From Microbacterium soli (lineage in GTDB: Bacteria > Actinomycetota > Actinomycetes > Actinomycetales > Microbacteriaceae): DNA of 64,000 bases. Below the pieces are notes generated by a model. That model saw only the letters and a list, made by a program, of their open reading frames with translations. It was not told the origin of the DNA and ran no database searches. Both the position numbers and the translations under genes were made by a program. Positions 33,441-42,528 of this stretch are shown here, one piece after another; the stretch's first letter is position 1; each line of letters starts with the position of its first letter. The stretch covers positions 1,116,001 through 1,180,000 of the forward strand of contig NZ_BAABCP010000001.1 of NCBI RefSeq assembly GCF_039539005.1. Reading direction: 5' to 3'.

Positions 33441-35771
33441 GTGTCCGCCGCACCCTCAGCATCCGCTCATCAGCACATCCCCGACTCCGTCGAGAACGCC
33501 ATCGCCACCCCCGAGAAGGAGCAGCCGTACGCGGCGCTCGGCCTCAAGGACGACGAGTACGCCCGCATCCGCGAGATCCTCGGGCGTCGGCCCACGAGCG
33601 GCGAGCTGGCCATGTACTCGGTCATGTGGAGCGAGCACTGCTCCTACAAGTCGTCCAAGAAGTACCTGCGCCGGTTCGGCGAGAAGGTCTCCGAAGAGAT
33701 GAAGGCGCGCCTCATGGTCGGCATGGGGCAGAACGCGGGCGTCGTCGACGTGGGCGAGGGCTGGGCGGTCACCTTCAAGGCCGAATCCCACAACCACCCG
33801 TCGTTCATCGAGCCGTTCCAGGGCGCCGCGACGGGCGTCGGCGGCATCGTCCGCGACATCATCTCGATGGGCGCGCGCCCCGTCGCCGTCATGGACGCCC
33901 TGCGCTTCGGCGCCATCGACCACCCCGACACCCCCCGCGTCGTGCACGGCGTGACCAGCGGCATCAGCTTCTACGGCAACTGCCTGGGCCTGCCCAACAT
34001 CGGCGGCGAGACGGTCTTCGACGCCGTCTACCAGGCCAACCCGCTCGTCAACGCCCTCGCGGTCGGCGTGCTGCGCCACGAGGACCTCAAGCTCGCCAAC
34101 GCCACCGGCGTGGGCAACAAGGTCGTCCTGTTCGGCGCCCGCACCGGCGGCGACGGCATCGGCGGGGCCAGCATCCTCGCATCCGACACGTTCGCCGACG
34201 GCGGCCCCACCAAGCGCCCCGCCGTGCAGGTCGGCGACCCCTTCGCCGAGAAGGTGCTCATCGAGTGCTGCCTCGAGCTGTTCCAGAACGAGCTCGTCGA
34301 GGCCATCCAGGACCTCGGCGCCGCCGGGATCTCCTGCGCGACCAGCGAGCTGGCCGCCAACGGCAACTCCGGCATGCACGTCTCCCTCGACGACGTGCTG
34401 CTGCGCGACCCCACGCTCACCGCCGAGGAGATCCTCATGAGCGAGTCGCAGGAGCGGATGATGGCCATCGTCACCCCCGACAAGCTCGACGCCTTCATGG
34501 CGGTCGTGAACAAGTGGGAGGTCGAGACCAGCGTGCTCGGCGAGGTCACCGGCGACGGCCGCCTCGTCATCGACTGGCGGGGCGAGCGCATCGTCGACGT
34601 CGACCCGTCCACGGTCGCCGTGGACGGTCCGGTCTACGACCGTCCGGTCGCCTACCCGACGTGGATCGACGCGCTGCAGGCGGATGCCGCGGAGCTGCTG
34701 CCCCGCTCGAACGACCCGGCCGTGCTGCGCGAGCAGTTCCTCGCCCTCCTCGGCTCCCCGAACCTCGCCGACACCAGCTGGATCACCGACCAGTACGACT
34801 ACTACGTCGGCGGCAACACCGCGCTGGCCTTCCCCGACGACGCGGGCATGATGCGCGTGGACGAGGAGTCCGGCCTGGGCTTCGCGATCGCCACCGACGC
34901 GAACGGCCGCTACAGCCAGCTCGACCCCTATGCGGGTGCGCAGCTGGCCCTCGCCGAGGCGTACCGCAACGTCGCCGTCACCGGCGCCGTGCCCACCGCG
35001 ATCACCGACTGCCTGAACTTCGGATCCCCGGAGAACCCTGAGGTCATGTGGCAGTTCGGCCAGACCGTGGACGCCCTGGCCGACGGATGCCACCAGCTGG
35101 GCACCCCGGTCACCGGCGGCAACGTGTCGTTCTACAACCAGACCGGTGACGTCCCCATCCACCCCACCCCCCTCGTGGGCGTCATGGGCATCATCGAGGA
35201 CGTCTCCCGCCGCATCCCGTCGGGTTGGCAGGACGAGGGCCAGAACATCTACCTGCTGGGCACCACGTCCACCGAGCTGTCCGGCTCCGCGTGGGCGGAC
35301 GTCGTGCACGGCCACCTCGGCGGCCTGCCCCCGAAGGTCGACCTCGCCCGCGAGAAGGACCTCGCGGGCCTGCTGTCCGCCGCCCGCGACGAGTGGCTCA
35401 TCTCCTCCGCCCACGACCTGTCCGAGGGCGGCTTGGGCCAGGCCCTCGCCGAGGGTGTCATGCGGTTCGGTCTGGGCGCGCGCGTGTGGCTGACCGAGCT
35501 GATGGACCGCGACGGCGTGGATGCGGCATCCGCCCTGTTCTCCGAGTCGACCGGGCGCGTGATCGTCACCGTGCCGCGTGAGGATGACGTGAAGTTCCGC
35601 GGCCTGTGCGAGGGGCGCGGCTACCCGGTGCTGCGCATCGGCGTGACCGACTCCGCACCGGTGCTCGAGGTGCAGGACGTGTTCACCCTGACCGTTGACG
35701 AGCTGCGCACGGTGTCGCAGGCGACCCTGCCCGCGGTGTTCGGGCCCACCGTCTCCGAGGCGGCCGCGTGA
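33441..35771 (+). CDS. purL: Phosphoribosylformylglycinamidine synthase, PurL subunit
   Basis: A 776-residue small-type PurL that turns FGAR into FGAM with ATP and ammonia from PurQ, with PurS as third partner, in purine synthesis. Motifs: [76 protein letters not shown] and [20 protein letters not shown]. The length fits the PurSQL type of actinobacteria; purQ and purS are not in the window. GTG 33441 has CTGGAG upstream, and a TAAACT -10-like box lies at 33399-33404. A 47-residue gene overlaps its stop. Confidence 0.96.
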   Translation: MSAAPSASAHQHIPDSVENAIATPEKEQPYAALGLKDDEYARIREILGRRPTSGELAMYSVMWSEHCSYKSSKKYLRRFGEKVSEEMKARLMVGMGQNAGVVDVGEGWAVTFKAESHNHPSFIEPFQGAATGVGGIVRDIISMGARPVAVMDALRFGAIDHPDTPRVVHGVTSGISFYGNCLGLPNIGGETVFDAVYQANPLVNALAVGVLRHEDLKLANATGVGNKVVLFGARTGGDGIGGASILASDTFADGGPTKRPAVQVGDPFAEKVLIECCLELFQNELVEAIQDLGAAGISCATSELAANGNSGMHVSLDDVLLRDPTLTAEEILMSESQERMMAIVTPDKLDAFMAVVNKWEVETSVLGEVTGDGRLVIDWRGERIVDVDPSTVAVDGPVYDRPVAYPTWIDALQADAAELLPRSNDPAVLREQFLALLGSPNLADTSWITDQYDYYVGGNTALAFPDDAGMMRVDEESGLGFAIATDANGRYSQLDPYAGAQLALAEAYRNVAVTGAVPTAITDCLNFGSPENPEVMWQFGQTVDALADGCHQLGTPVTGGNVSFYNQTGDVPIHPTPLVGVMGIIEDVSRRIPSGWQDEGQNIYLLGTTSTELSGSAWADVVHGHLGGLPPKVDLAREKDLAGLLSAARDEWLISSAHDLSEGGLGQALAEGVMRFGLGARVWLTELMDRDGVDAASALFSESTGRVIVTVPREDDVKFRGLCEGRGYPVLRIGVTDSAPVLEVQDVFTLTVDELRTVSQATLPAVFGPTVSEAAA

Positions 35772-35911
35772 CGGACACCGTGCGCGACGACGCGGACTAC
35801 AGCGATTTCGAACGCCGGAACCGCCGCATCCGGCTGACCGCGTGGGTGACGATCATCGCCCTCATCGTCACCGGCGGCGGCGCGACGCTGCTGACTCTGT
35901 TCTTCGGCTGA
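35768..35911 (+). CDS. 47-residue single-span membrane protein coupled to purL
   Basis: A GTG at 35768 overlaps the purL stop (GTGA) and opens a frame that reads [47 protein letters not shown] and stop. It has a charged cytoplasmic head and one hydrophobic helix (residues 23-45) with an N-in orientation by the Arg cluster. The 4-bp overlap implies translational coupling. I know of no function. Confidence 0.7.
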   Translation: MTDTVRDDADYSDFERRNRRIRLTAWVTIIALIVTGGGATLLTLFFG

Positions 35912-35974
35912 GACCGCCGCCGCCGCTCGGCAGAGCCGCCCGCGCCGACGAGTCGGCCGATCCGGCGAATCAGC

Positions 35975-36334
35975 TCACCAGAAGACGGCGATGGCGATGT
36001 TGATGAGCGACAGGCCGCCCACGGCGTGCGCGAGCCCGGTGCCGACCTCCTCGCCCTTCTTGACCCGGCGACGGCCGATCAGGGCGGCCACGAGCACGCC
36101 GATGAGGATGACGAGCTTCACGCCGATCTTCGCGTGATTCACGCCCGGGCCGCCATCGTCGCGCGTCAGCTCGGCGAGCAGCACGAGCAGCAGGCCGGTG
36201 ACCAGCTGCACCCAGGCTCCGGCCATCTGGAAGACGCCGACGGTGGGCTTGCGGAAGGTGGCGAGCCAGCCGCCCACGAGCGCGGCCGCACCGAGGATGT
36301 GCAGGAAGATGAGAGCGCTGAAGAGGAAGTCCAT
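35975..36334 (-). CDS. Small integral membrane protein, four helices
   Basis: A 119-residue hydrophobic protein with four membrane segments (about 3-23, 32-55, 70-87, 98-118) and a short polar loop LTRDDGGPGVNHAKIG with one His. Such four-helix proteins of unknown function are widespread in actinobacteria. It is a monocistronic gene convergent with the purL unit. No function is proposed. Confidence 0.8.
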   Translation of the reverse strand: MDFLFSALIFLHILGAAALVGGWLATFRKPTVGVFQMAGAWVQLVTGLLLVLLAELTRDDGGPGVNHAKIGVKLVILIGVLVAALIGRRRVKKGEEVGTGLAHAVGGLSLINIAIAVFW

Positions 36335-36394
36335 GCCCTCACCCTATGTTCCCCGCCGGGCGTTGGCGAATGCGGCGCCGAGCCGCGGCGCGGG

Positions 36395-37450
36395 TCAGCT
36401 GAGGTCGGACTTGCGCCCGCCGGCCTCCAGCGAATCGCCCGCGGGAAGCTCCTTGTGCCCGCCGAACTGCAGGCGCATGGCGGAGAGCACCTGGTTGGCG
36501 AACTGGTCCTCATCGCGCGAGGCGAAGCGCTCGAACAGCGAGGCGGCCAGCACGGGCACCGGAACGCCCACATCGACGGCGGCCTTCACGGTCCAGCGGC
36601 CCTCACCCGAGTCGGACACCCGACCGGCGAGCCCGTCGAGGGTGGGGTTCTCGTGCAGCGCGGTCGCGGTCAGGTCCAGCAGCCACGAGGAGATGACCGA
36701 TCCGCGACGCCACAGTTCGCTGACCTTGGCCGTGTCGATGGGGAACTGGTAGTACTCCGGCTCCTCCAGCGGGGCGATCTCCGCGGAGTGCTCGGCCTCG
36801 CGCACACCGGCGTCGGCGTTGTCGAGGATGTTCAGGCCCTCGGCGAGAGCGGCCATGATCCCGTACTCGATGCCGTTGTGCACCATCTTCACGAAGTGGC
36901 CGGAACCCGACGGCCCGCAGTGCAGGTAGCCCTGTTCCTCGGGCGCGAGCTCTCCCGTACGACCCGGGGTGCGTTCGATCTCGCCGGCACCGGGTGCGAT
37001 GGTCTTCAGCAGCGGCTCGATGTGGCTCACGGCGGCTTCCGTGCCGCCGACCATGAGGCAGTAGCCGCGCTCGAGGCCGAACACGCCGCCGCTGGTGCCC
37101 GCATCGACGTACTCGATGCCCTTCTCCCGCAGCGCCTTGGCGCGGCGCACGTCGTCACGGTAGTTCGAGTTGCCGCCGTCGATGAGGATGTCACCGGGCT
37201 CGAGCACCTCGGCGATCTGCTCGACGACCGAGCCGGTGAGCGAGGCGGGGACCATCATCCACACCACGCGCGGGGTCTGCAGCTTCGAGGCGAAGTCGGC
37301 CAGATCGGACGCCCCGACAGCGCCCTCGGCGGCGAGCGCGGTGACGGCCTCCTGGTTGACGTCGTACGCGACACAGTCGTGTCCGTCCGCCATCAGTCGA
37401 CGGACGATGTTCGCGCCCATCCGCCCGAGTCCGATCATTCCCAGCTGCAT
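36395..37450 (-). CDS. gnd: 6-phosphogluconate dehydrogenase, short decarboxylating type
   Basis: A 351-residue enzyme oxidising 6-phosphogluconate to ribulose 5-phosphate and CO2. Features: GMIGLGRMGANIVRRLMADG (Rossmann), DGGNSNYRDDVRRAKAL, VDAGTSGGVFGLERGYCLMV and GPSGSGHFVKMVHNGIEYG with the catalytic Lys. It is shorter than the 470-residue classic enzyme and belongs to the YqeC/GntZ-type subgroup, often NAD-linked. ATG 37450 has a clear GAGGAGA site. It is divergent from the DksA-type gene. Confidence 0.93.
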   Translation of the reverse strand: MQLGMIGLGRMGANIVRRLMADGHDCVAYDVNQEAVTALAAEGAVGASDLADFASKLQTPRVVWMMVPASLTGSVVEQIAEVLEPGDILIDGGNSNYRDDVRRAKALREKGIEYVDAGTSGGVFGLERGYCLMVGGTEAAVSHIEPLLKTIAPGAGEIERTPGRTGELAPEEQGYLHCGPSGSGHFVKMVHNGIEYGIMAALAEGLNILDNADAGVREAEHSAEIAPLEEPEYYQFPIDTAKVSELWRRGSVISSWLLDLTATALHENPTLDGLAGRVSDSGEGRWTVKAAVDVGVPVPVLAASLFERFASRDEDQFANQVLSAMRLQFGGHKELPAGDSLEAGGRKSDLS

Positions 37451-37559
37451 CGCGTCTCCTCGCTTGTTCTCGACTCTCCATGCTCTCACGCCCTGGACCG
37501 CACCGGCTCCGTTCCCCGCCTGATGGCCCCTGCCCCGCAGACACGCCTAAGGTGTGGGC

Positions 37560-37907
37560 ATGACGCAGATCACCCGGGAGACGCTCGTCGGCCTCCGCCG
37601 TGAGGCGGAGGAGCGGGCGGCGGCCGCGGCATCCGCTCTCGCCGAGCTCGTGCACGACCGTCAGGGCTCCAACGATGACGATGAGCACGACCCGGAGGGG
37701 GTGACGCTGTCGTCGGAGTGGTCCCGGCTGACCGCCCTGTCGGATGCCGCGCAGAGCGAGCTGCGCAGCATCGACGACGCCCTGAGGCGATGGGATGCGG
37801 GCACCTACGGCGTCTGCGCGAGGTGCGGTCGGCCGATCCCCGCCGGACGGCTGGAGGCGCGCCCGTTCGCGGAGCTGTGCGTGCCGTGCGCGGAGAAGGC
37901 CGGCTGA
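37560..37907 (+). CDS. TraR/DksA-type C4 zinc-finger protein
   Basis: A 115-residue protein with a helical coiled-coil N-terminal part and a C-terminal Cys4 finger, CARCGRPI followed by LCVPC (about residues 84-110). It lacks the full DksA length and may act on RNA polymerase or another partner, as this family does. ATG 37560 lies 6 nt behind a -10 TAAGGT (37548-37553), so it is leaderless and the in-frame start at 37554 is rejected. Confidence 0.87.
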   Translation: MTQITRETLVGLRREAEERAAAAASALAELVHDRQGSNDDDEHDPEGVTLSSEWSRLTALSDAAQSELRSIDDALRRWDAGTYGVCARCGRPIPAGRLEARPFAELCVPCAEKAG

Positions 37908-37991
37908 CCGGCCACTCCGCACCAGGCGCGGATGCCAACGCGCAGCCGGGACGGATACCCGGGCCCGCGCGGATGCGACAGGATGGAGTCC

Positions 37992-38693
37992 ATGACCAGT
38001 GACCTCACCGCCCTGCACGCCCTGCTCGAGGGCGACACTCCACTCAACTGGGTGTTCACCGGCGACTCCATCACCCACGGGGTGGTCCACACGCACGGGG
38101 CGCGCAGCTTCGTCGACCACCTGCACGAGCTGATCCGCAACGACCTGCTGCGCCTGCAGGACGTCGTGCTCAACACGGCGATCAGCGGCTGGAAGGTCGT
38201 GCAGCTGCTGGAGGACTTCGACCGGCGCGTCGCGACCTGGCATCCGCACGTCGTGACGCTCATGATCGGCACCAACGACTGCTCCACCACCGGGGCCTCC
38301 CCCATCGAACCGGCCGAGTTCGCGGCATCCGTCACCGAGGTCGTGCGTCGCGTGCGCGAGCTGGACGCGATCCCCGTGCTGCAGACCCAGCCCGCCGTCG
38401 ACGTGCTGCACGCACCCGAACGCGCGCGCATCGCCGAGTTCGCGCAGGCGGTCCGCGACGTCGCGGAGGCGGAGGGGACCATCCTCGTCGACCAGTTCGC
38501 GAGGTTCGCCGCGCTCGGCGAGGGACGCCAGGGAGGAGTCCCCTGGGGGCTCATGGCCGACCCGTTCCACCCCGGTGCCGCCGGGCACGCCGTCCTGGCA
38601 TTGGAGATCGCGCAGACGCTGGGGATCAGCCCCGAGCCCGACCGCGACCGGGTGCTGCCCTTCCTGCGCGCGCAGGTGCAGGCCGCGCGGTGA
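37992..38693 (+). CDS. SGNH/GDSL-type hydrolase
   Basis: A 233-residue esterase-fold protein with all blocks: FTGDSITHG (catalytic Ser), the block II Gly in NTAISGWKV, MIGTNDCS (block III Asn) and DPFHPGAAGH (catalytic Asp and His). There is no signal peptide, so a cytoplasmic carbohydrate or acyl esterase is likely. ATG 37992 follows GGATGGAG at good distance. Its stop overlaps or adjoins a GTG at 38690 of the next frame, but the next gene more likely starts at 38765. Confidence 0.9.
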   Translation: MTSDLTALHALLEGDTPLNWVFTGDSITHGVVHTHGARSFVDHLHELIRNDLLRLQDVVLNTAISGWKVVQLLEDFDRRVATWHPHVVTLMIGTNDCSTTGASPIEPAEFAASVTEVVRRVRELDAIPVLQTQPAVDVLHAPERARIAEFAQAVRDVAEAEGTILVDQFARFAALGEGRQGGVPWGLMADPFHPGAAGHAVLALEIAQTLGISPEPDRDRVLPFLRAQVQAAR

Positions 38694-38764
38694 CCCCGCA
38701 CCGACCGGGCCCCGCTCCGGAAACGGGGTCTCGCCCGGACGCGCGGCGACGTAGGCTCGGCGTC

Positions 38765-39715
38765 ATGGACGGCACGCCGCGGATCGGGATCGTCGGATCG
38801 GGTGGGATCGCCCCCTCGCACATCGAGGGCTGGCTGGCCCTGGATGCGGCGGTCGCCATCCTGCGCCGCACGGGGGCGGATGCCCTGGCCGCACGCTACG
38901 GCATCCGCGTCGTCGACGATCTGGACGAGCTCATCGCCGGAGCCGAGATCGTCGACATCGTCAGCCCCACCCTCACGCATCCGGACATCGCCCGCCGCGC
39001 GTTCGCGGCGGGCAGGCACGTGGTGTGCGAGAAGCCGCTGGCCGCGAACGCCGCACAGGCGCAGGAGCTGGCGGATGCCGCAGCGTCGGCGGGTGTGAGG
39101 CTGTTCCCCGCGCACGTCGTGCGCTACGTCGAGGGCTACCGGCGACTGCACGAGCAGCGCGCCTCGATCGGCGCGCTCGCGGAGCTGACCTTCCGGCGCA
39201 CGGTCGCGGCGCCGGAGTCCGCCTGGTTCTACTCGCAGGACGCCGGCGGCGGCCTCATCCGCGACCTGATGATCCACGACCTCGACCAGGCGCTGTGGTT
39301 GGCGGGCCCGGTCGCCGAGGTGTCGGCGACGCAGGACCCGCCGGCGACGGACGGGATCGTGCAGCCGCCGGTCTCGGCGCAGGTCACTCTCACGCACCGC
39401 CAGGGGGCGATCAGCCACATCCGCGGGGACTGGTCCGAGCCCGGCACGCGGTTCCACTCCGAGGCGTCACTCGTGGGCGAGCACGGCTCGCTGTCCGTGG
39501 ACACCGACGAGGCCGCCGAGCCCGGCGCGGCCGGTGACGCGGCCGGCAGCCCGGCATCCGTCGCCGATCCGCACCGGGAGCAGCTCGCCGACGTCCTGCA
39601 CGCCGTCCGCACCGGAGCGGATGCCCGGGTCGCGCCCGCCGACGGCGTCGCGGCCGTCGCCCTCGTGGACGCGGCGTACGCGTCCCTGGCGACCGGCCGC
39701 CCGGTCGCGGTCTGA
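38765..39715 (+). CDS. Gfo/Idh/MocA family oxidoreductase
   Basis: A 316-residue NAD(P)-dependent dehydrogenase of the glucose-fructose oxidoreductase family: GIVGSGGIAPSHIEGW (nucleotide loop), VDIVSPTLTHPDIARRAFAA, the EKP motif in VCEKPLAANAAQAQELADAA, and the C-terminal sugar-binding sheet. ATG 38765 stands 7 nt behind TAGGCT (38752-38757), a leaderless layout, and starts the Rossmann fold. Substrate probably a polyol or sugar. An esterase gene lies just upstream. Confidence 0.9.
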   Translation: MDGTPRIGIVGSGGIAPSHIEGWLALDAAVAILRRTGADALAARYGIRVVDDLDELIAGAEIVDIVSPTLTHPDIARRAFAAGRHVVCEKPLAANAAQAQELADAAASAGVRLFPAHVVRYVEGYRRLHEQRASIGALAELTFRRTVAAPESAWFYSQDAGGGLIRDLMIHDLDQALWLAGPVAEVSATQDPPATDGIVQPPVSAQVTLTHRQGAISHIRGDWSEPGTRFHSEASLVGEHGSLSVDTDEAAEPGAAGDAAGSPASVADPHREQLADVLHAVRTGADARVAPADGVAAVALVDAAYASLATGRPVAV

Positions 39716-39758
39716 ACGACCAGGCCGGGCGACCCGTGCTGCAGGCGTCGGCTCGCCG

Positions 39759-40142
39759 TCAGGCCTGCGGGAGGGCGGCGACCACGTCGATCTCGACGAG
39801 GATGTTCGCCAACTGCGAGCCGACGGTCGTGCGCACCGGGTAGGGCGCCTGGAAGAATTCGGCGTACGCCTCGTTGAACTCCGCGAAGTCGCCGAGGTCC
39901 TGCAGGTGCACGGTCGTCTTGACCACGTCGGCCATGGTCAGGTCGTGCACGGCGAGCACCTTCTCGATGTTGCGCAGCACCTGGCGGGTCTGGTCGCCCA
40001 CGTTGTCGGCGATCGCGTTGTCGTTGGCGGCGTCCTGCGGGCCGAAGCCCGCCGTGTACAGGAAGCCGTTGGCGACCACCCCGTGGCTGTACGGGCCTGC
40101 GGGGGCGGGGGCGCCTTCGGCGTGGAAGCCTGTCTTGGGCAT
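39759..40142 (-). CDS. RidA family reactive-intermediate deaminase
   Basis: A 127-residue RidA/YjgF protein that hydrolyses enamine/imine intermediates made by PLP enzymes to keto acids and ammonia. GPYSHGVVANGFLYTAGFGP, the conserved Arg in YPVRTTVGSQL and VEIDVVAALP are present. It has a strong AGAAGGAG site. It is the last gene of the D-amino-acid cluster, where it would clear the imines released by the D-serine dehydratase-like enzyme. Between it and the IclR gene a short direct repeat TGTTGTCGGTTCTG is seen. Confidence 0.93.
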   Translation of the reverse strand: MPKTGFHAEGAPAPAGPYSHGVVANGFLYTAGFGPQDAANDNAIADNVGDQTRQVLRNIEKVLAVHDLTMADVVKTTVHLQDLGDFAEFNEAYAEFFQAPYPVRTTVGSQLANILVEIDVVAALPQA

Positions 40143-40184
40143 GTTCTTCTCCTTCTGTTGTCGGTTCTGTGTTGTCGGTTCTGC

Positions 40185-40916
40185 TCATCCCAGCTGGTGG
40201 GAGATCGCGGCGGCCGTCTCCCGCAGGATGGGCACGCGCTGTTCGAGCTGTCGGCGGCTCTGGGCGACGCGCAGCGCGGTGAGGGACAGCGCCCCCACCA
40301 CCCCCGCGGCCGTCACGATGGGCACGGCCACGCAGCCCACGAAGTCCTCGAACTCGGCGTCGTCGAACGCCCAGCCGCGGCGCGCGGTCACGGCCAGGTC
40401 GGCGTCGAGGGCGGCGCGGCTGGTGAGGGTGTTCGCCGTGTACGGATGCCAGTCGCAGCCGGCCAGCACGCTGTCGCGCCGGTCGACGGGCAGCTCCGCG
40501 AGCACCGCCTTGCCGATGCCGCTGCAGTGCGGCCGCACGGCGGCACCGACGCGCGAGTACATCCGCACCCCCGAGGCGTCCTCCACCTTGTCGACGTAGA
40601 CGATCTCGTCGCCTATGAGCGCGCCCAGATGCAGGGTGTTGCCGACGATGCCGTGCAGTCGTCGCAGGTGCGCGTACGCGGCGTCGCGCAGGTCGAGCTG
40701 CTCGAGCGCCGCACCGCCCAGCACGGCGAGCCGGATCCCGACGACGTAGGTGCCGTCGGCCTGGCGGCGCACGAACCCGACCTGCTCCAGGCTCTGCAGC
40801 TCGCGGAACATGGTCGAGCGATGGATGCCGAACCGTTCGGCGAGTTCGATCACCGTCGCCGGCTGCGCGGCGAGCGCCTCGAGGATGCTGGCCGCTCTCT
40901 CCACACTCTGCGACAT
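40185..40916 (-). CDS. IclR family regulator of the D-amino-acid cluster
   Basis: A 243-residue IclR regulator with N-terminal winged helix (QSVERAASILEALAAQPATV, then ELAERFGIHRSTMFRELQSL) and the effector domain (YVDKVEDASGVRMYSRVGAA, HCSGIGKAVLAELP). ATG 40916 is 2 bp behind the deacylase stop, so it is cotranscribed with the catabolic genes. The palindrome at 43818-43833 between the divergent arms of the cluster is the likely binding site. Confidence 0.92.
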   Translation of the reverse strand: MSQSVERAASILEALAAQPATVIELAERFGIHRSTMFRELQSLEQVGFVRRQADGTYVVGIRLAVLGGAALEQLDLRDAAYAHLRRLHGIVGNTLHLGALIGDEIVYVDKVEDASGVRMYSRVGAAVRPHCSGIGKAVLAELPVDRRDSVLAGCDWHPYTANTLTSRAALDADLAVTARRGWAFDDAEFEDFVGCVAVPIVTAAGVVGALSLTALRVAQSRRQLEQRVPILRETAAAISHQLG

Positions 40917-40918
40917 GG

Positions 40919-42517
40919 TCAGGCCCCTTCCCTGCGCAGGCCGCGGCCGGGCAGCGCGCCGGTGAGCTCGCCTCCGGCGAGCACCTGCACGCCCGCGACG
41001 AACACGTCGTCGATCCCCACGGCGGGCTCCGTCGGCCGCTCGTAGGTCGCGGCGTCCGCCACGGTCTCGGGATCCACCAGCAGCACATCGGCGACCGCGC
41101 CGGCCTCGATCACGCCCCGGCGCCCGAGCCCGAACCGGTCGGCCGGCTGCGCGGAGAGGTGATGCACGGCATCCGCCCACGACCAGGTGCCCAGCTCGCG
41201 CACGAACACGCGCAGATACCGGGCGAACGACCCCGCCGCCCGGGGATGCGGGTGTGCGCCGATGAAGATGCCGTCCGAGCCTCCCGTGTGCGCGGGGTGC
41301 GCGAAGATGCGCGCCAGCTCGCCGTCCGGACGCGGATTGTGCACGGCCATGACGGCGCTGCTCTCCATGCGGGATGCCGCGAGCACGTCGAACGCGAAGT
41401 CCATCGGATCGGCGCCGGCGCGGGCTGCGGCCTCGCGCAGGGTGAGGCCGTGCGCCCACGCGAACGCGGATGCCGCGATGTGCGCCAGCGCGATCATGTC
41501 GGGCCAGTCCGGGCCGAGACTCGGGCTGTGCGAGGCGCGCTGCACGCACGTCTCGCGCAGGGCGTCCCGCCCGGACGGGTCGGTGAGGCGCGCGACGATC
41601 TCATCGGTCTCCAGCGCCGAGATCTCCGGCGGCAGCAACGGCATGCCCAACAGCGTGCAGCCGCGGATGTACGGGTAGGCGTCGAAGGTCGCATCCACCC
41701 CCGCCTCGGCGAGCGCATCGATCTGGGTCAGGACGATGTCGGCATCCGCGTGCAGGTGCGACACGTGCACGGGCAGCGGCGCTCCCGCCGCTCGCGACGC
41801 GGCCTCGGAGATCGCGCGCATCTCGTCGATCCCCGCCGCCGTGTTGTTCTCGTATCCGCCGCGCATGTGGCTGACGTACACGCCGCCGGCGCTGGCCACC
41901 GGCACGCACAGCGCGGCGATCTCCGCGGCATCCTGGAAGATGCCCGGCACGTAGTCCAGGCCGGTCGACAGCCCGAGCGCCCCTTCCGCCATCCCCTGCG
42001 CGACGAGCTCGCCCATGCGTGCGCGCTCGGCATCCGACGCCGCCCCCTCGCGCCTGCCGCACACCTCGAAGCGCACCGTGCCGGCGGGGACGAGATACCC
42101 CGCGTTCACCGGAGAGGCCCCGTCGACGGATGCCAGGAGCGCGGCCACCCCGCCACCGCGGTAGGTCGGATGCGGGCCGTTGATGGCCGCGAAGTAGGCG
42201 CTCGCGTAGGAGCCGTCGCCGGGCGCGTAGGAGATGCCGTCCTGTCCGCCGATGACCGTCGTCACGCCCTGCCGCAGCAGCGCCCTGGTCACGTCGGGGT
42301 CGCGCAGCAGGCCGTCGGCGTGCGAGTGCGCGTCGACGAACCCGGGCAGGATCAGCCGCCCGGCGGCGTCGACGACGGCATCCCCCTCCCGCGGCGGCAC
42401 CGCGCCGACCTCGGTGATGAGATCGCCCTCGAACGCCACATCGGCGCGGACGAGGCCGTCGGGTGCGGCGATCGAGCCGCCGCGGAGGACCGTGCGAGAC
42501 ATCCTGCTCTCCAGCAT
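40919..42517 (-). CDS. N-acyl-D-amino-acid deacylase (D-aminoacylase family)
   Basis: A 532-residue amidohydrolase that releases D-amino acids from N-acyl derivatives. Zinc ligands lie in GFVDAHSHADGL (HxH), further in PVHVSHLHAD and in the Asp of HTGGSDGIFIGAHPHPR. The D-aminoacylase-specific segments YVPGIFQDAAEIAALC and SHMRGGYENN are clear. ATG 42517 has GAGGAG 7 nt upstream; ATG 42502 is an alternative. It is 11 bp behind the D-serine dehydratase-like gene. Confidence 0.92.
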   Translation of the reverse strand: MLESRMSRTVLRGGSIAAPDGLVRADVAFEGDLITEVGAVPPREGDAVVDAAGRLILPGFVDAHSHADGLLRDPDVTRALLRQGVTTVIGGQDGISYAPGDGSYASAYFAAINGPHPTYRGGGVAALLASVDGASPVNAGYLVPAGTVRFEVCGRREGAASDAERARMGELVAQGMAEGALGLSTGLDYVPGIFQDAAEIAALCVPVASAGGVYVSHMRGGYENNTAAGIDEMRAISEAASRAAGAPLPVHVSHLHADADIVLTQIDALAEAGVDATFDAYPYIRGCTLLGMPLLPPEISALETDEIVARLTDPSGRDALRETCVQRASHSPSLGPDWPDMIALAHIAASAFAWAHGLTLREAAARAGADPMDFAFDVLAASRMESSAVMAVHNPRPDGELARIFAHPAHTGGSDGIFIGAHPHPRAAGSFARYLRVFVRELGTWSWADAVHHLSAQPADRFGLGRRGVIEAGAVADVLLVDPETVADAATYERPTEPAVGIDDVFVAGVQVLAGGELTGALPGRGLRREGA

Positions 42518-42528
42518 CACGCCGCTCC

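Noticed and set aside
33456..35414. Long antisense open frame (652 codons) across purL
   Set aside because: It covers a clear PurL with all motifs and has a low-complexity, Asp/Gly/Val-rich product.
40150..40185. Short direct repeat between RidA and IclR genes as a mobile-element footprint
   Set aside because: It is a single 14-16 bp duplication without inverted ends or a transposase.
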